10,164 nt of DNA from an uncultured Dorea sp. (GTDB taxonomy: Bacteria > Bacillota > Clostridia > Lachnospirales > Lachnospiraceae): assembly GCA_910587575.1 (NCBI GenBank), contig CAJULU010000004.1, positions 84,166-94,329 of the forward strand. Reading direction: 5' to 3'. The notes under the pieces are model-generated. The model ran no database searches, had not been told where the DNA came from, and saw nothing but the letters and a program-made list of their open reading frames with translations. The position numbers were made by a program, and so were the translations under genes. Shown here piece by piece: positions 1 through 6,144 of the stretch (within the stretch, counting starts at the first letter, position 1; each line of letters opens with the position of its first letter).

Positions 1-207
1 GGTACCGGTGCATGTGCGGCGGCAGGTGTGGCTTATAAGCTGGGAATGACGAATAACAAGGTAATCGTTCATATGCCGGGCGGAGATCTGCAGGTGGAGA
101 TTGAGGACGACTGGACGGTCTATATGACGGGAGATGTGTTCTACGTTGCCAGGATTACCCTCAGCAATGAATTTGCAGAGAAGTTAAGGAATGCTGCCGG
201 AGAATAA
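1..207 (+). CDS. dapF: Diaminopimelate epimerase, C-terminal fragment (5' end outside window)
   Basis: The first reading frame is open from base 1 to a TAA at 205-207 and encodes the last 68 residues of a protein. It begins at GTGACAAAGVAYKLG, which matches the signature around the second catalytic cysteine of DapF (Cys at codon 5 of the fragment). The segment VYMTGDVFYVARI then matches the usual DapF C-terminal strand (family form: hxhTGPAxxVFxGxh). DapF interconverts LL- and meso-diaminopimelate in the cytoplasm, supplying lysine and peptidoglycan cross-links. The other catalytic cysteine and the start codon lie upstream of the window. The next gene begins 26 bases after the stop, so the two may share a transcript. 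The assignment is strong for so short a piece, because the GTGAC signature is characteristic. Confidence 0.88.
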   Translation, partial: GTGACAAAGVAYKLGMTNNKVIVHMPGGDLQVEIEDDWTVYMTGDVFYVARITLSNEFAEKLRNAAGE

Positions 208-233
208 GAGAAAAACAAAAAGGGGGGCAGGTC

Positions 234-653
234 ATGTATCGGATTCAGCCATGCAGTGAAGAGGATAAGAGATGGATTGTAGATGGGCTGGTTACATACA
301 ACCTGTCCCTGGTTCCCGCCATGCAGGACGAACTATTTTATGATCTGAGCAGAAAAATCGTTATGGAGTCCGGAGAATTTGCAGGAGGAATCATAGCCAG
401 AATGTATTGCTGGAACTGTGTGAATGTGGATACCCTGTGGGTTGCGGATTCCTACAGAGGAACCGGTCTGGGGAAAGAACTGTTACGGCAGGTGGAGGAG
501 GAGGCCCGTAAGAAGGGCGCCTGTCTGATTCATCTGGATACGTTTGATTTCCAGGCTCAAGGATTCTATGAGGGTCAGGGGTACGAGGTGTTTGGCGTTC
601 TCGAAGACTGTCCGGCGGGACATAGACGTTACTATATGAAAAAAAGATTATAA
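234..653 (+). CDS. GNAT-family N-acetyltransferase
   Basis: This 139-residue protein is a single GNAT domain of normal length, expected to move an acetyl group from acetyl-CoA to an amine. Residues 68-84 (LWVADSYRGTGLGKELL) form motif A, in which RGTGLG at 75-80 is the loop that binds the CoA pyrophosphate. Residues 103-121 hold motif B, including FYEGQGYEVFG, followed by LEDCPAGHRRYYMKKRL, an ending common in small bacterial GNATs of this subgroup. The ATG at 234 is preceded by an AGGGGGG purine run around 219-226, giving usable ribosome-site spacing. Substrate cannot be read from the sequence. It lies 26 bases after dapF and is probably cotranscribed with it. The family call is firm; the biological role is unknown. 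Confidence 0.9.
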   Translation: MYRIQPCSEEDKRWIVDGLVTYNLSLVPAMQDELFYDLSRKIVMESGEFAGGIIARMYCWNCVNVDTLWVADSYRGTGLGKELLRQVEEEARKKGACLIHLDTFDFQAQGFYEGQGYEVFGVLEDCPAGHRRYYMKKRL

Positions 654-669
654 CCTTCATTTATCCTTT

Positions 670-704
670 CATTCCCCCAAATCCCCCCTTTCGTTCCCTT
701 TCTC
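670..704 (+). other. Pyrimidine-rich, C-tract segment downstream of the GNAT gene
   Basis: This intergenic stretch is almost entirely C and T, with runs of five C (673-677), six C (683-688) and three C (696-698). The complementary strand therefore has three G runs of at least three bases, one short of the canonical G-quadruplex pattern. It sits between the GNAT stop and the SigD-like promoter. I see no hairpin-plus-T-run terminator here, so its role is undetermined. Confidence 0.4.
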
Positions 705-731
705 AAATAAAAAGATTGTTTTTGCCGATAT
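704..731 (+). promoter_or_regulatory. Predicted SigD/FliA (sigma-28, motility) promoter
   Basis: The -10 element GCCGATAT at 724-731 matches the sigma-28 consensus of Bacillus SigD exactly (8 of 8). Upstream, CAAA at 704-707 matches three of four bases of the TAAA -35 element with a 16-base spacer, within the usual 14-16. A perfect TAAA occurs at 708-711, but its spacer would be only 12 bases, which is too short. Transcription would begin near 737-740 and run into the 283-residue unknown gene. The call rests on the rare, perfect -10 octamer; the -35 is imperfect. Confidence 0.65.
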
Positions 732-737
732 AACTTA

Positions 738-750
738 TAGACGAAGTCTA
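738..750 (+). other. Small 5'-terminal hairpin in the leader
   Basis: TAGAC (738-742) and GTCTA (746-750) form a perfect 5-base-pair stem closed by a GAA loop. If transcription starts about seven bases after the SigD-like -10 element, this hairpin would be at or very near the 5' end of the mRNA, where such structures can protect transcripts from 5'-dependent decay. That role is inferred. Confidence 0.45.
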
Positions 751-753
751 CTC

Positions 754-789
754 TCCCGAAGGCCAGGTATCATGGTGAGCCCTTTGGGA
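754..789 (+). other. Stable hairpin in the 5' leader of the unknown gene
   Basis: TCCCGAAGG (754-762) pairs with CCTTTGGGA (781-789) over nine base pairs, one of them G-U. Inside it, CCA (763-765) can pair with TGG (773-775), leaving a seven-base loop and a five-base bulge at 776-780. No T run follows, so it is not an intrinsic terminator. It ends 13 bases before the AAGGAG ribosome site at 803-808. It could be a regulatory leader structure; I do not recognise it as a known riboswitch class. Confidence 0.55.
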
Positions 790-817
790 AGAAAGATTAA
801 GAAAGGAGAGAGGAAGA

Positions 818-1669
818 ATGCGGGGAGGATATGTGAATACAATCGAAGATCTGCGTTCCGGTCATTACAAGAATTCTTACGGCGTAGAGGGAATGCTGGT
901 CACAGGGAATCCGGATCAGAAGAGGATCATTCCAGTATCAGAAGAGATGAAGGAACATGTCTTTGAAAATGTTAAGACGGCATATTATAAATACAACGGG
1001 ATGTCCGGGGACAACCAGGCCGAGGAGGAGGCATACCACGGCAGGCTTAACGAGTATTATAAGACGTTAAACCGCGATGACCGTGTGCCTGCCTGCTGGA
1101 CTCTTGGGCAGCTAGAACAGAAGCTGGCACGGGCGGTGTCCGATGCTGTCAGGGAGAAAATACCCGGATGGAGCGCCGGTCAGCAGATTCCAGAAAATAT
1201 CCTGGATGAAATCTTTGCAGACGAGAAGATTACCTCTATGGTGACGGGAGATATCAGAGAGGTACTGGGAGATACCGGCAGCACGCAGGCGGCAGAAAAG
1301 GACAAAGACCGAAGGGAAGACCAGATTTTCATCGGACAGGAAAACGCCCAGGGTACATCCGGGATGAACGGTCCGGACGAAGAATCTGAAAAACGTTCTG
1401 GAAAGGTGGGTTTTAACCAGGGAAAGCGAGCAAGGCAGCTTGCATCCGCAAAGACGTCTGCACAGGTGCAGATGGTGGTGAGCCTGCTGAAAAAAGATCT
1501 GTCAGACTGTGAATACGGAGTTGCAAACGATATGTGCGATGAAAACGAGGTGGCAAAGGTCAGGGCCATGCTTTCTAAGGCCATGCAGCGCATGGCCGAG
1601 GTCGCCGGTATGGAGGAAAGCGAAGCGCAGAAAGGCGGGGACAGTTTTCTGATTAATATGCTGATGTAA
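818..1669 (+). CDS. Protein of unknown function, predicted motility-regulon member
   Basis: I do not recognise this 283-residue protein. It has no signal peptide or membrane segment, so it is probably cytoplasmic. Residues 1-150 look folded and mixed, with aromatic-rich stretches such as TAYYKYN (54-60) and NEYYKTLN (78-85). Residues about 151-205 are charged, rich in G, E, K, D and Q, and probably disordered. Residues about 206-262 look helical (QLASAKTSAQVQMVVSLLKK and then DENEVAKVRAMLSKAMQRMA), and the chain ends in a hydrophobic FLINMLM. The chosen ATG has AAGGAG at 803-808 with a nine-base gap. A GTG at codon 6 with GGGAGGA just upstream is a less likely alternative start because the spacing is tight. 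It has its own SigD-like promoter and folded leader, which suggests expression with flagellar genes elsewhere in the genome. No partner gene is adjacent. Confidence 0.8.
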   Translation: MRGGYVNTIEDLRSGHYKNSYGVEGMLVTGNPDQKRIIPVSEEMKEHVFENVKTAYYKYNGMSGDNQAEEEAYHGRLNEYYKTLNRDDRVPACWTLGQLEQKLARAVSDAVREKIPGWSAGQQIPENILDEIFADEKITSMVTGDIREVLGDTGSTQAAEKDKDRREDQIFIGQENAQGTSGMNGPDEESEKRSGKVGFNQGKRARQLASAKTSAQVQMVVSLLKKDLSDCEYGVANDMCDENEVAKVRAMLSKAMQRMAEVAGMEESEAQKGGDSFLINMLM

Positions 1670-1691
1670 AGAATCTGATTAAAAATTCCTG

Positions 1692-1720
1692 TTGTACATA
1701 TCCTGAAAATGATTTAAAAT
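1692..1720 (+). promoter_or_regulatory. Candidate sigma-A promoter for the C39-addB-addA operon
   Basis: TTGTAC (1692-1697) serves as a partial -35 element (TTG conserved), and TAAAAT (1715-1720) matches five of six bases of TATAAT, with the ideal 17-base spacer. The surrounding 87-base gap is distinctly AT-rich compared with the genes on either side. No hairpin terminator for the upstream gene is visible in the gap. Confidence 0.45.
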
Positions 1721-1744
1721 ATAGATAGATATTGATTTGTTTTT

Positions 1745-1759
1745 AGGAAAAGGAGTATG
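1745..1759 (+). promoter_or_regulatory. Ambiguous ribosome-binding site and start of the C39-like gene
   Basis: The best ribosome-site match, AGGAG at 1751-1755, is only one base before the ATG at 1757, too close for normal use. A weaker AGGA at 1745-1748 has an eight-base gap to that ATG. Alternatively, AGGAG could serve the in-frame TTG at 1769 with a 13-base gap. Either start leaves the basic signal-peptide N-terminus intact. Confidence 0.4.
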
Positions 1760-2629
1760 AGGATCAGCTTGAAGAACAGACGAAAGACTAAGAAGACGGC
1801 GGCTCTCTGCCTGGCGGCCGTCTGTGCTGCGGCACTCTGGGTTCCGGCAGGAACCAGGACGGTGTATGGCGCAGATCAGTCATCTAAGGACAGCACTGAA
1901 GAATCCGATCTTTCCGAATACGAATTGTCGGCCGATCTGATATCGGGTGTAGTGGAAAGTGTGGTTCGGGTAGTGGAAACAGAAGGAAAGCTTATTACGG
2001 CGATTATGATTTATCCCAGACGGATGGATTATTCCCTTCCCTCGTTCCCTGAGGTCCTGCAGAATCCGGAACTGCCCAAAGGCTGTGAGATTACGGCACT
2101 GACCATGCTGCTGAATTATTATGGTTATGATATTGATAAGGTGGAACTGTCGGACAGATATCTGCCTAAGGCGCAGGAGAATCTGCACAATGGAGCGGAC
2201 GGAAAGCTTGTGGGGACGGATCTGAACGAGTTCTTTATCGGCGACCCGAAAGGAGACGGCCATGTCTGTGGATCGGGAGCGATTGTGACTGCGGCGAATA
2301 ATTATCTGGAAGAGCAGGGGAGTGACAGATGGGCCATTTCCCAGAATGGAGCTACGACCGAGAAATTATACCAGCTTGTCTGCCATGGAATCCCGGTGAT
2401 CGTATGGGTAACGATTGACATGGCGGAACGTAACACGCCTACCGGATGGCATACAGAAGCCGGCGACTATGTAGACTGGAGTACCAATGACCATACGGCG
2501 GTGCTGATCGGATACACGGAGAAGACGGTCAGGATTGCAGATCCGCTGGAAGGTGTGGTGGAATATGACAAGGATAAGTTTGAAGCGGCTTTCGAATCGC
2601 GTTCCCGTCAATGTGTGATTCTGCAATAA
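1757..2629 (+). CDS. Exported C39-like cysteine peptidase domain protein
   Basis: This 290-residue protein starts with a basic stretch (residues 6-13) and a hydrophobic core (about 14-30). A likely signal-peptidase site lies near VYGA at 36-39, so the protein should be exported. A helical, acidic spacer (40-95) leads into a C39-like papain-fold domain (Peptidase_C39_2 type). LPKGCEITALTMLLNYYGY at 106-124 carries the nucleophile Cys110; NDHTAVLIGY at 244-253 carries His246; and Asp262 in ADP is the third catalytic residue. The middle segment with GDPKGDGHVCGSGAIVTAANNYL is typical of this group. Unlike bacteriocin transporters, it has no ABC-transporter domains. The substrate is unknown; cell-wall or surface peptide cleavage is a guess. 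addB begins only 18 bases after its stop, so the two are probably cotranscribed. The start codon is uncertain between 1757 and 1769. Confidence 0.85.
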   Translation: MRISLKNRRKTKKTAALCLAAVCAAALWVPAGTRTVYGADQSSKDSTEESDLSEYELSADLISGVVESVVRVVETEGKLITAIMIYPRRMDYSLPSFPEVLQNPELPKGCEITALTMLLNYYGYDIDKVELSDRYLPKAQENLHNGADGKLVGTDLNEFFIGDPKGDGHVCGSGAIVTAANNYLEEQGSDRWAISQNGATTEKLYQLVCHGIPVIVWVTIDMAERNTPTGWHTEAGDYVDWSTNDHTAVLIGYTEKTVRIADPLEGVVEYDKDKFEAAFESRSRQCVILQ

Positions 2630-2647
2630 GCGGAGGAAGGAGAGAAG

Positions 2648-5600
2648 ATGTCACTTCAATTTATCTTCGGACCGTCGGGTTCCGGGAAATCCTACGGCCT
2701 GTATCAGTATATTGTGAACGAATCCCTGGAGAATCCCCGGCAGAATTATATCGTGCTGGTACCGGAACAATTCACCATGCAGACGCAGAAGGATCTGGTG
2801 ACGGCGCATCCCCGGCGGGGAATCATGAATATTGACGTCCTAAGTTTCGCAAGACTGGCCTATCGTGTATTTGAGGAGATTGGCGGCGGGCTGCTCCCGG
2901 TTCTGGACGATGTAGGAAAGAATCTGATTCTGCAAAAGATTGCAGGCGACTATGAGGAGGAACTGTGTGTACTGAAGGGCAACATGAAGAAGCTGGGATA
3001 TATTACTGAGGTCAAGTCCGTGATTTCAGAATTTACCCAGTATGATATCGGGGACGAGGAGCTTCTTGCGGTGATGGAGTCCATCGGCACACAGTCCCGG
3101 CTCTATTATAAGCTTCAGGATATCCGGGTTCTTTATAAAGGATTTACCGAATATCTGAGCCGGAAATACATTACAAAAGAAGAACTGCTGGATAGTTTAA
3201 GCCGGGTAATCGGCCAGTCGGAGATGCTTAAGGACAGCACCGTCGTTCTGGATGGATTTACCGGCTTTACGCCTGTACAGAACCGTCTGCTTCTTAAGCT
3301 TCTGTGCCATTGCCGTAAGGTAGTGGTGACGGTGACCATGGATGAAAGGGAAGATCCATACAGATACAGCAGCCCTTACCAGCTGTTCGCACTCAGCAAG
3401 CACATGGTGTCCACGCTTTTGCGTCTTGCCAGGGAGAACCGGATTCAGGTAGAGGAACCGGTCTTGAGATATGAAAGGCCGGTATACCGTTTCCGGGAAA
3501 ATGCACCTATGGAGTTTCTGGAACAGAATCTGTTCCGTTATCATACGAGGACGTTTGAAGGGGAACAGCATGCCATTGGGATCCATGAGGCAAAGAATCC
3601 CTGGGAGGAGTCACTTGCAGCGGCAGGCGCCATCCGCCGCATGGTAAGGGAAGAAGGGATGCGTTTCCGGGAGATCGGCGTGATTGTGAGCAGTATGGAT
3701 GTCTATGGGGATTATCTGAAGCGGGCGTTTGATCTGTATGAGATTCCGGTATTCATGGATCACAAGCGGAATATCCTTTTGAATTCTTTTGTGGAGTACA
3801 TACGAAGCCTTCTGGATATGGCACAGAAAAATTTTACCCTTGAGAGTGTCTTCCGGTTTCTGCGCACCGGACTGGCCGGATTTACGGCGGAAGAGGTGGA
3901 TGAACTGGAGAACTATTGTCTGGGGCTTGGAATCCGGGGCTATAAGCGGTGGCAGGAGAGATGGATCCGCCGCCTCAAGGGAATGTGCGAGAAAGATCTG
4001 GAACGTCTGAACCACTGCCGTGTAGAACTGGTGGAGAAGGTGGATCCACTGATGTTTGTGCTGCGGCAGCGCAGTAAGACGGTAGAAGACATTACCCTTG
4101 CGGTATATGAGTTTATGGTAAAGGAAAAGCTGCAGGTCAGACTGAAACAGCAGGAAGAGGAGTTCCAGGCAGCGGGGGAACTGGCCCTTGCGAAGGAATA
4201 CGCCCAGGTGTACCGGATTGTGGTGGAACTGTTCGATAAATTCGTGGAACTGCTGGGAGACGAGAAAGTCGGTCTGGAAGAATACTGCCAGCTTCTGGAT
4301 GCAGGACTTGAAGAGGCCAGGGTGGGGGTGATTCCCCCAAGTACAGACCAGGTGGTTGCCGGGGATGTGGAACGGACCAGGCTTAAGGATATCCGGGCGC
4401 TGTTCTTTCTCGGGGCAAATGACGTACATCTGCCGGGAGCGCTTCTTCGTACCGGACTTTTGTCGGAACGTGACCGGGAGTATTTCCAGAAAGAGAAGCT
4501 TCCGCTTTCACCGGGCGGGAAGGAGAAGGCCTATATCCAGAAGTTCTATCTTTATATGAATCTGACGAAACCTTCCGAGAGGCTTGACATCTATTACAGC
4601 AAGGTGTCTTCGGATGGAAAGAGCGTCCGTCCGGCATATCTGATCCAGGAACTTCGCAGGCTGTATCCTGATCTTGTGGTGCAGGACGAAGAAGAGAAGG
4701 GGCTGGCAAGACAGGAGCTGACGGAAAAATTAGGAATTGACTGGCTGATCCGGGGGTTTCACGGAGCAGGAGAGGGAATGGACGCTGCCTGGAAGGAACT
4801 GTATACCTGGTATAAGAAGGAAGAACGATGGGAGAAAAAGGTGGAAAGCCTGCTTCGGGCAGGGTATTACCGCCGCCCCATGGACGGACTGTCAGCCTAT
4901 GCGGCGAAGAAGCTTTACGGGGAGGCGTTCGAGGACAGTATTACCAGAATGGAGAAGTTTTCTGCCTGTGCGTTCGCCCATTTTCTGACTTACGGGCTGG
5001 GGCTTAAGGAGCGTCAGCAGTATGAGTTCCAGGCTGTGGATCTGGGAAATGTCTGCCACAGTGCGCTGGAACGGTATTCGAAGAAGGTGGAAGACGGCGG
5101 CTGGGGCTGGGTGGAGGTTCCGGAGGAAATGCGCAGGCAGTACGTGGATGAGAGTGTGGATGAGGCAGTAACGGATTATGGCAATTCGGTGCTCTATCAG
5201 TCTGCCCGTGACGAGCATATGATTGTGCGCATGAAACGGATGCTTCTGTGCACCGTGTGGGCGCTGACCCGGCAGTTAAAAGCCGGAGATTTCCGGCCTT
5301 CCGGGTATGAACTGCGGTTCTCCTACGGGAAGATTGACCGTGTGGATACCTGTAAAGAGGATGGCCGGACTTATGTGAAAGTGGTGGATTATAAGACGGG
5401 AAGCAAGGCTTTTGACATCATTTCCCTGTATCATGGGCTGCAGTTACAGCTTATGGTGTATATGAACGGGGCGGTGGATCTGGAGAAGGCGAAGGAACCC
5501 GGGGGCGAAGTAATCCCGGCAGGGGTGTTCTATTACCGTATCAAGGATCCGCTGGTAGAAAAACTGGAAGAAGGAGAACTTGAGGAGGCGGTTCTTAAGG

Positions 5601-5998
5601 AACTCCGCCCGGACGGTATCATTAACTTAAAGGATGAGGTGCTTGCACACCTGGATCACCGAAGTGACGGGGAATCCCTGGCTGTTCCGGTGAAATATAA
5701 GAAAGACGGCGCTCTGGCAAAAGGCTCGAAGGCGGTGCCGGAAGAAGAGTTCCGGCTGATGATGCGTCATGCGGCCCGGAAGGTGGCGGAAGTCCACGGG
5801 AAGATTCTGGAAGGGCGCACGGAAGTGAATCCCTACCGCAAAGGACAGGAGACGGGATGCGATTACTGCCAGTACCGCCATGTCTGCGGATTTGACCGGA
5901 AGATTCCGGGATATGGATACCGGGAGATTGAGAAGGTGGGCAAAGAAGAGATTTTTGCGGCGATGAAGGCGGAGGATACCGCCGGCTCAGATACTTAA
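2648..5998 (+). CDS. addB: AddB, helicase-nuclease subunit of the AddAB double-strand break repair complex
   Basis: AddB (1116 residues, close to the roughly 1,160 of Bacillus AddB) pairs with AddA to unwind and resect broken DNA ends until a Chi-like site, preparing 3' tails for RecA. The N-terminus carries Walker A GPSGSGKS at residues 8-15. The C-terminal RecB-like nuclease shows GKIDRVD (Asp897) and VVDYKTG (Asp914, Lys916), the PD-(D/E)XK centre that cuts one strand. Four cysteines form the iron-sulfur staple: Cys774 in FSACAFAHF, and Cys1071, Cys1074 and Cys1080 in CDYCQYRHVC, with the same CX2C and CX5C spacing as in Bacillus. In AddAB, AddB is the subunit known to recognise Chi, although it lacks a complete helicase motif set. 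The ATG has AAGGAG at 2637-2642 with a five-base gap. No frameshift or missing key residue is seen. Confidence 0.97.
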   Translation: MSLQFIFGPSGSGKSYGLYQYIVNESLENPRQNYIVLVPEQFTMQTQKDLVTAHPRRGIMNIDVLSFARLAYRVFEEIGGGLLPVLDDVGKNLILQKIAGDYEEELCVLKGNMKKLGYITEVKSVISEFTQYDIGDEELLAVMESIGTQSRLYYKLQDIRVLYKGFTEYLSRKYITKEELLDSLSRVIGQSEMLKDSTVVLDGFTGFTPVQNRLLLKLLCHCRKVVVTVTMDEREDPYRYSSPYQLFALSKHMVSTLLRLARENRIQVEEPVLRYERPVYRFRENAPMEFLEQNLFRYHTRTFEGEQHAIGIHEAKNPWEESLAAAGAIRRMVREEGMRFREIGVIVSSMDVYGDYLKRAFDLYEIPVFMDHKRNILLNSFVEYIRSLLDMAQKNFTLESVFRFLRTGLAGFTAEEVDELENYCLGLGIRGYKRWQERWIRRLKGMCEKDLERLNHCRVELVEKVDPLMFVLRQRSKTVEDITLAVYEFMVKEKLQVRLKQQEEEFQAAGELALAKEYAQVYRIVVELFDKFVELLGDEKVGLEEYCQLLDAGLEEARVGVIPPSTDQVVAGDVERTRLKDIRALFFLGANDVHLPGALLRTGLLSERDREYFQKEKLPLSPGGKEKAYIQKFYLYMNLTKPSERLDIYYSKVSSDGKSVRPAYLIQELRRLYPDLVVQDEEEKGLARQELTEKLGIDWLIRGFHGAGEGMDAAWKELYTWYKKEERWEKKVESLLRAGYYRRPMDGLSAYAAKKLYGEAFEDSITRMEKFSACAFAHFLTYGLGLKERQQYEFQAVDLGNVCHSALERYSKKVEDGGWGWVEVPEEMRRQYVDESVDEAVTDYGNSVLYQSARDEHMIVRMKRMLLCTVWALTRQLKAGDFRPSGYELRFSYGKIDRVDTCKEDGRTYVKVVDYKTGSKAFDIISLYHGLQLQLMVYMNGAVDLEKAKEPGGEVIPAGVFYYRIKDPLVEKLEEGELEEAVLKELRPDGIINLKDEVLAHLDHRSDGESLAVPVKYKKDGALAKGSKAVPEEEFRLMMRHAARKVAEVHGKILEGRTEVNPYRKGQETGCDYCQYRHVCGFDRKIPGYGYREIEKVGKEEIFAAMKAEDTAGSDT

Positions 5999-6038
5999 GG
6001 GCTGCCTCGGCAAAGAACCGGCTTTTAAGAAGTATAGT

Positions 6039-6068
6039 CTCTCCCTTTGATTATGGATCTCAAAAGAG
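6039..6068 (+). other. Possible bulged hairpin upstream of addA
   Basis: CTCT (6039-6042) and TTTGA (6046-6050) can pair with TCAAA (6060-6064) and AGAG (6065-6068), leaving a three-base bulge (CCC) and a nine-base loop. It lies directly 5' of the purine repeat in the addB-addA gap. It has no following T run and is AT-rich in the stem, so stability is modest. Confidence 0.3.
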
Positions 6069-6133
6069 GGGTTCAAGGAAAAAAGGGTTAGGGAAAAGAA
6101 GGGTTCAGGGAAAAGAGGTATGAGGGGAAAAGG
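6069..6133 (+). repeat. Degenerate 16-17-base purine tandem repeat before addA
   Basis: Four consecutive imperfect units begin at 6069, 6085, 6101 and 6117. The first three start with GGGTT, the last with GGTAT, and all end in a GGAAAA-type run. A partial copy (AAAAGAG, 6062-6068) precedes them. The last unit runs straight into the addA ribosome site AGGAG at 6131-6135, which is nine bases before the ATG. The repeats therefore place several Shine-Dalgarno-like purine runs ahead of the true site. Confidence 0.65.
6085..6110 (+). other. Canonical G-quadruplex motif on the coding strand
   Basis: Four runs of three G occur at 6085-6087, 6091-6093, 6101-6103 and 6108-6110. They are separated by loops of three, seven and four bases, which satisfies the standard G3N1-7 rule. 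It would be present in the addA mRNA leader as well as in the non-template DNA strand. Folding is predicted from pattern only. Confidence 0.5.
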
Positions 6134-6144
6134 AGTTACAGAGT

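Noticed and set aside
708..711. The perfect TAAA as the -35 of the SigD-like promoter
   Set aside because: The spacer to GCCGATAT would be 12 bases, outside the usual 14-16. CAAA at 704-707 fits the spacing better.
738..817. A cyclic-di-GMP riboswitch in the leader of the unknown gene
   Set aside because: The conserved core bases of the class I aptamer, as I know them, are not present, and the leader is too short and has only simple hairpins.
772..966. A 64-residue frame starting at an ATG inside the leader hairpin
   Set aside because: It has no proper ribosome site, overlaps the 283-residue gene in another frame for most of its length, and has no recognisable sequence features. It is best read as a chance frame.
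3611..4429. A 272-residue open frame on the minus strand opposite addB
   Set aside because: It is antisense to the well-supported addB coding sequence, and its composition (rich in His, Gln, Leu and Phe) is typical of a shadow of the real gene.
5981..6026. Possible intrinsic terminator between addB and addA (GCCGG at 5981-5985 with CCGGC at 6018-6022, then TTTT)
   Set aside because: The stem is only five base pairs with a 32-base loop and a run of just four T, too weak to call. A small inner stem at 6003-6012 does not rescue it.
6033..6038. TATAGT as a -10 element of a separate addA promoter
   Set aside because: No TTGACA-like element is found 16-18 bases upstream, so addA is more simply explained as part of the addB transcript.
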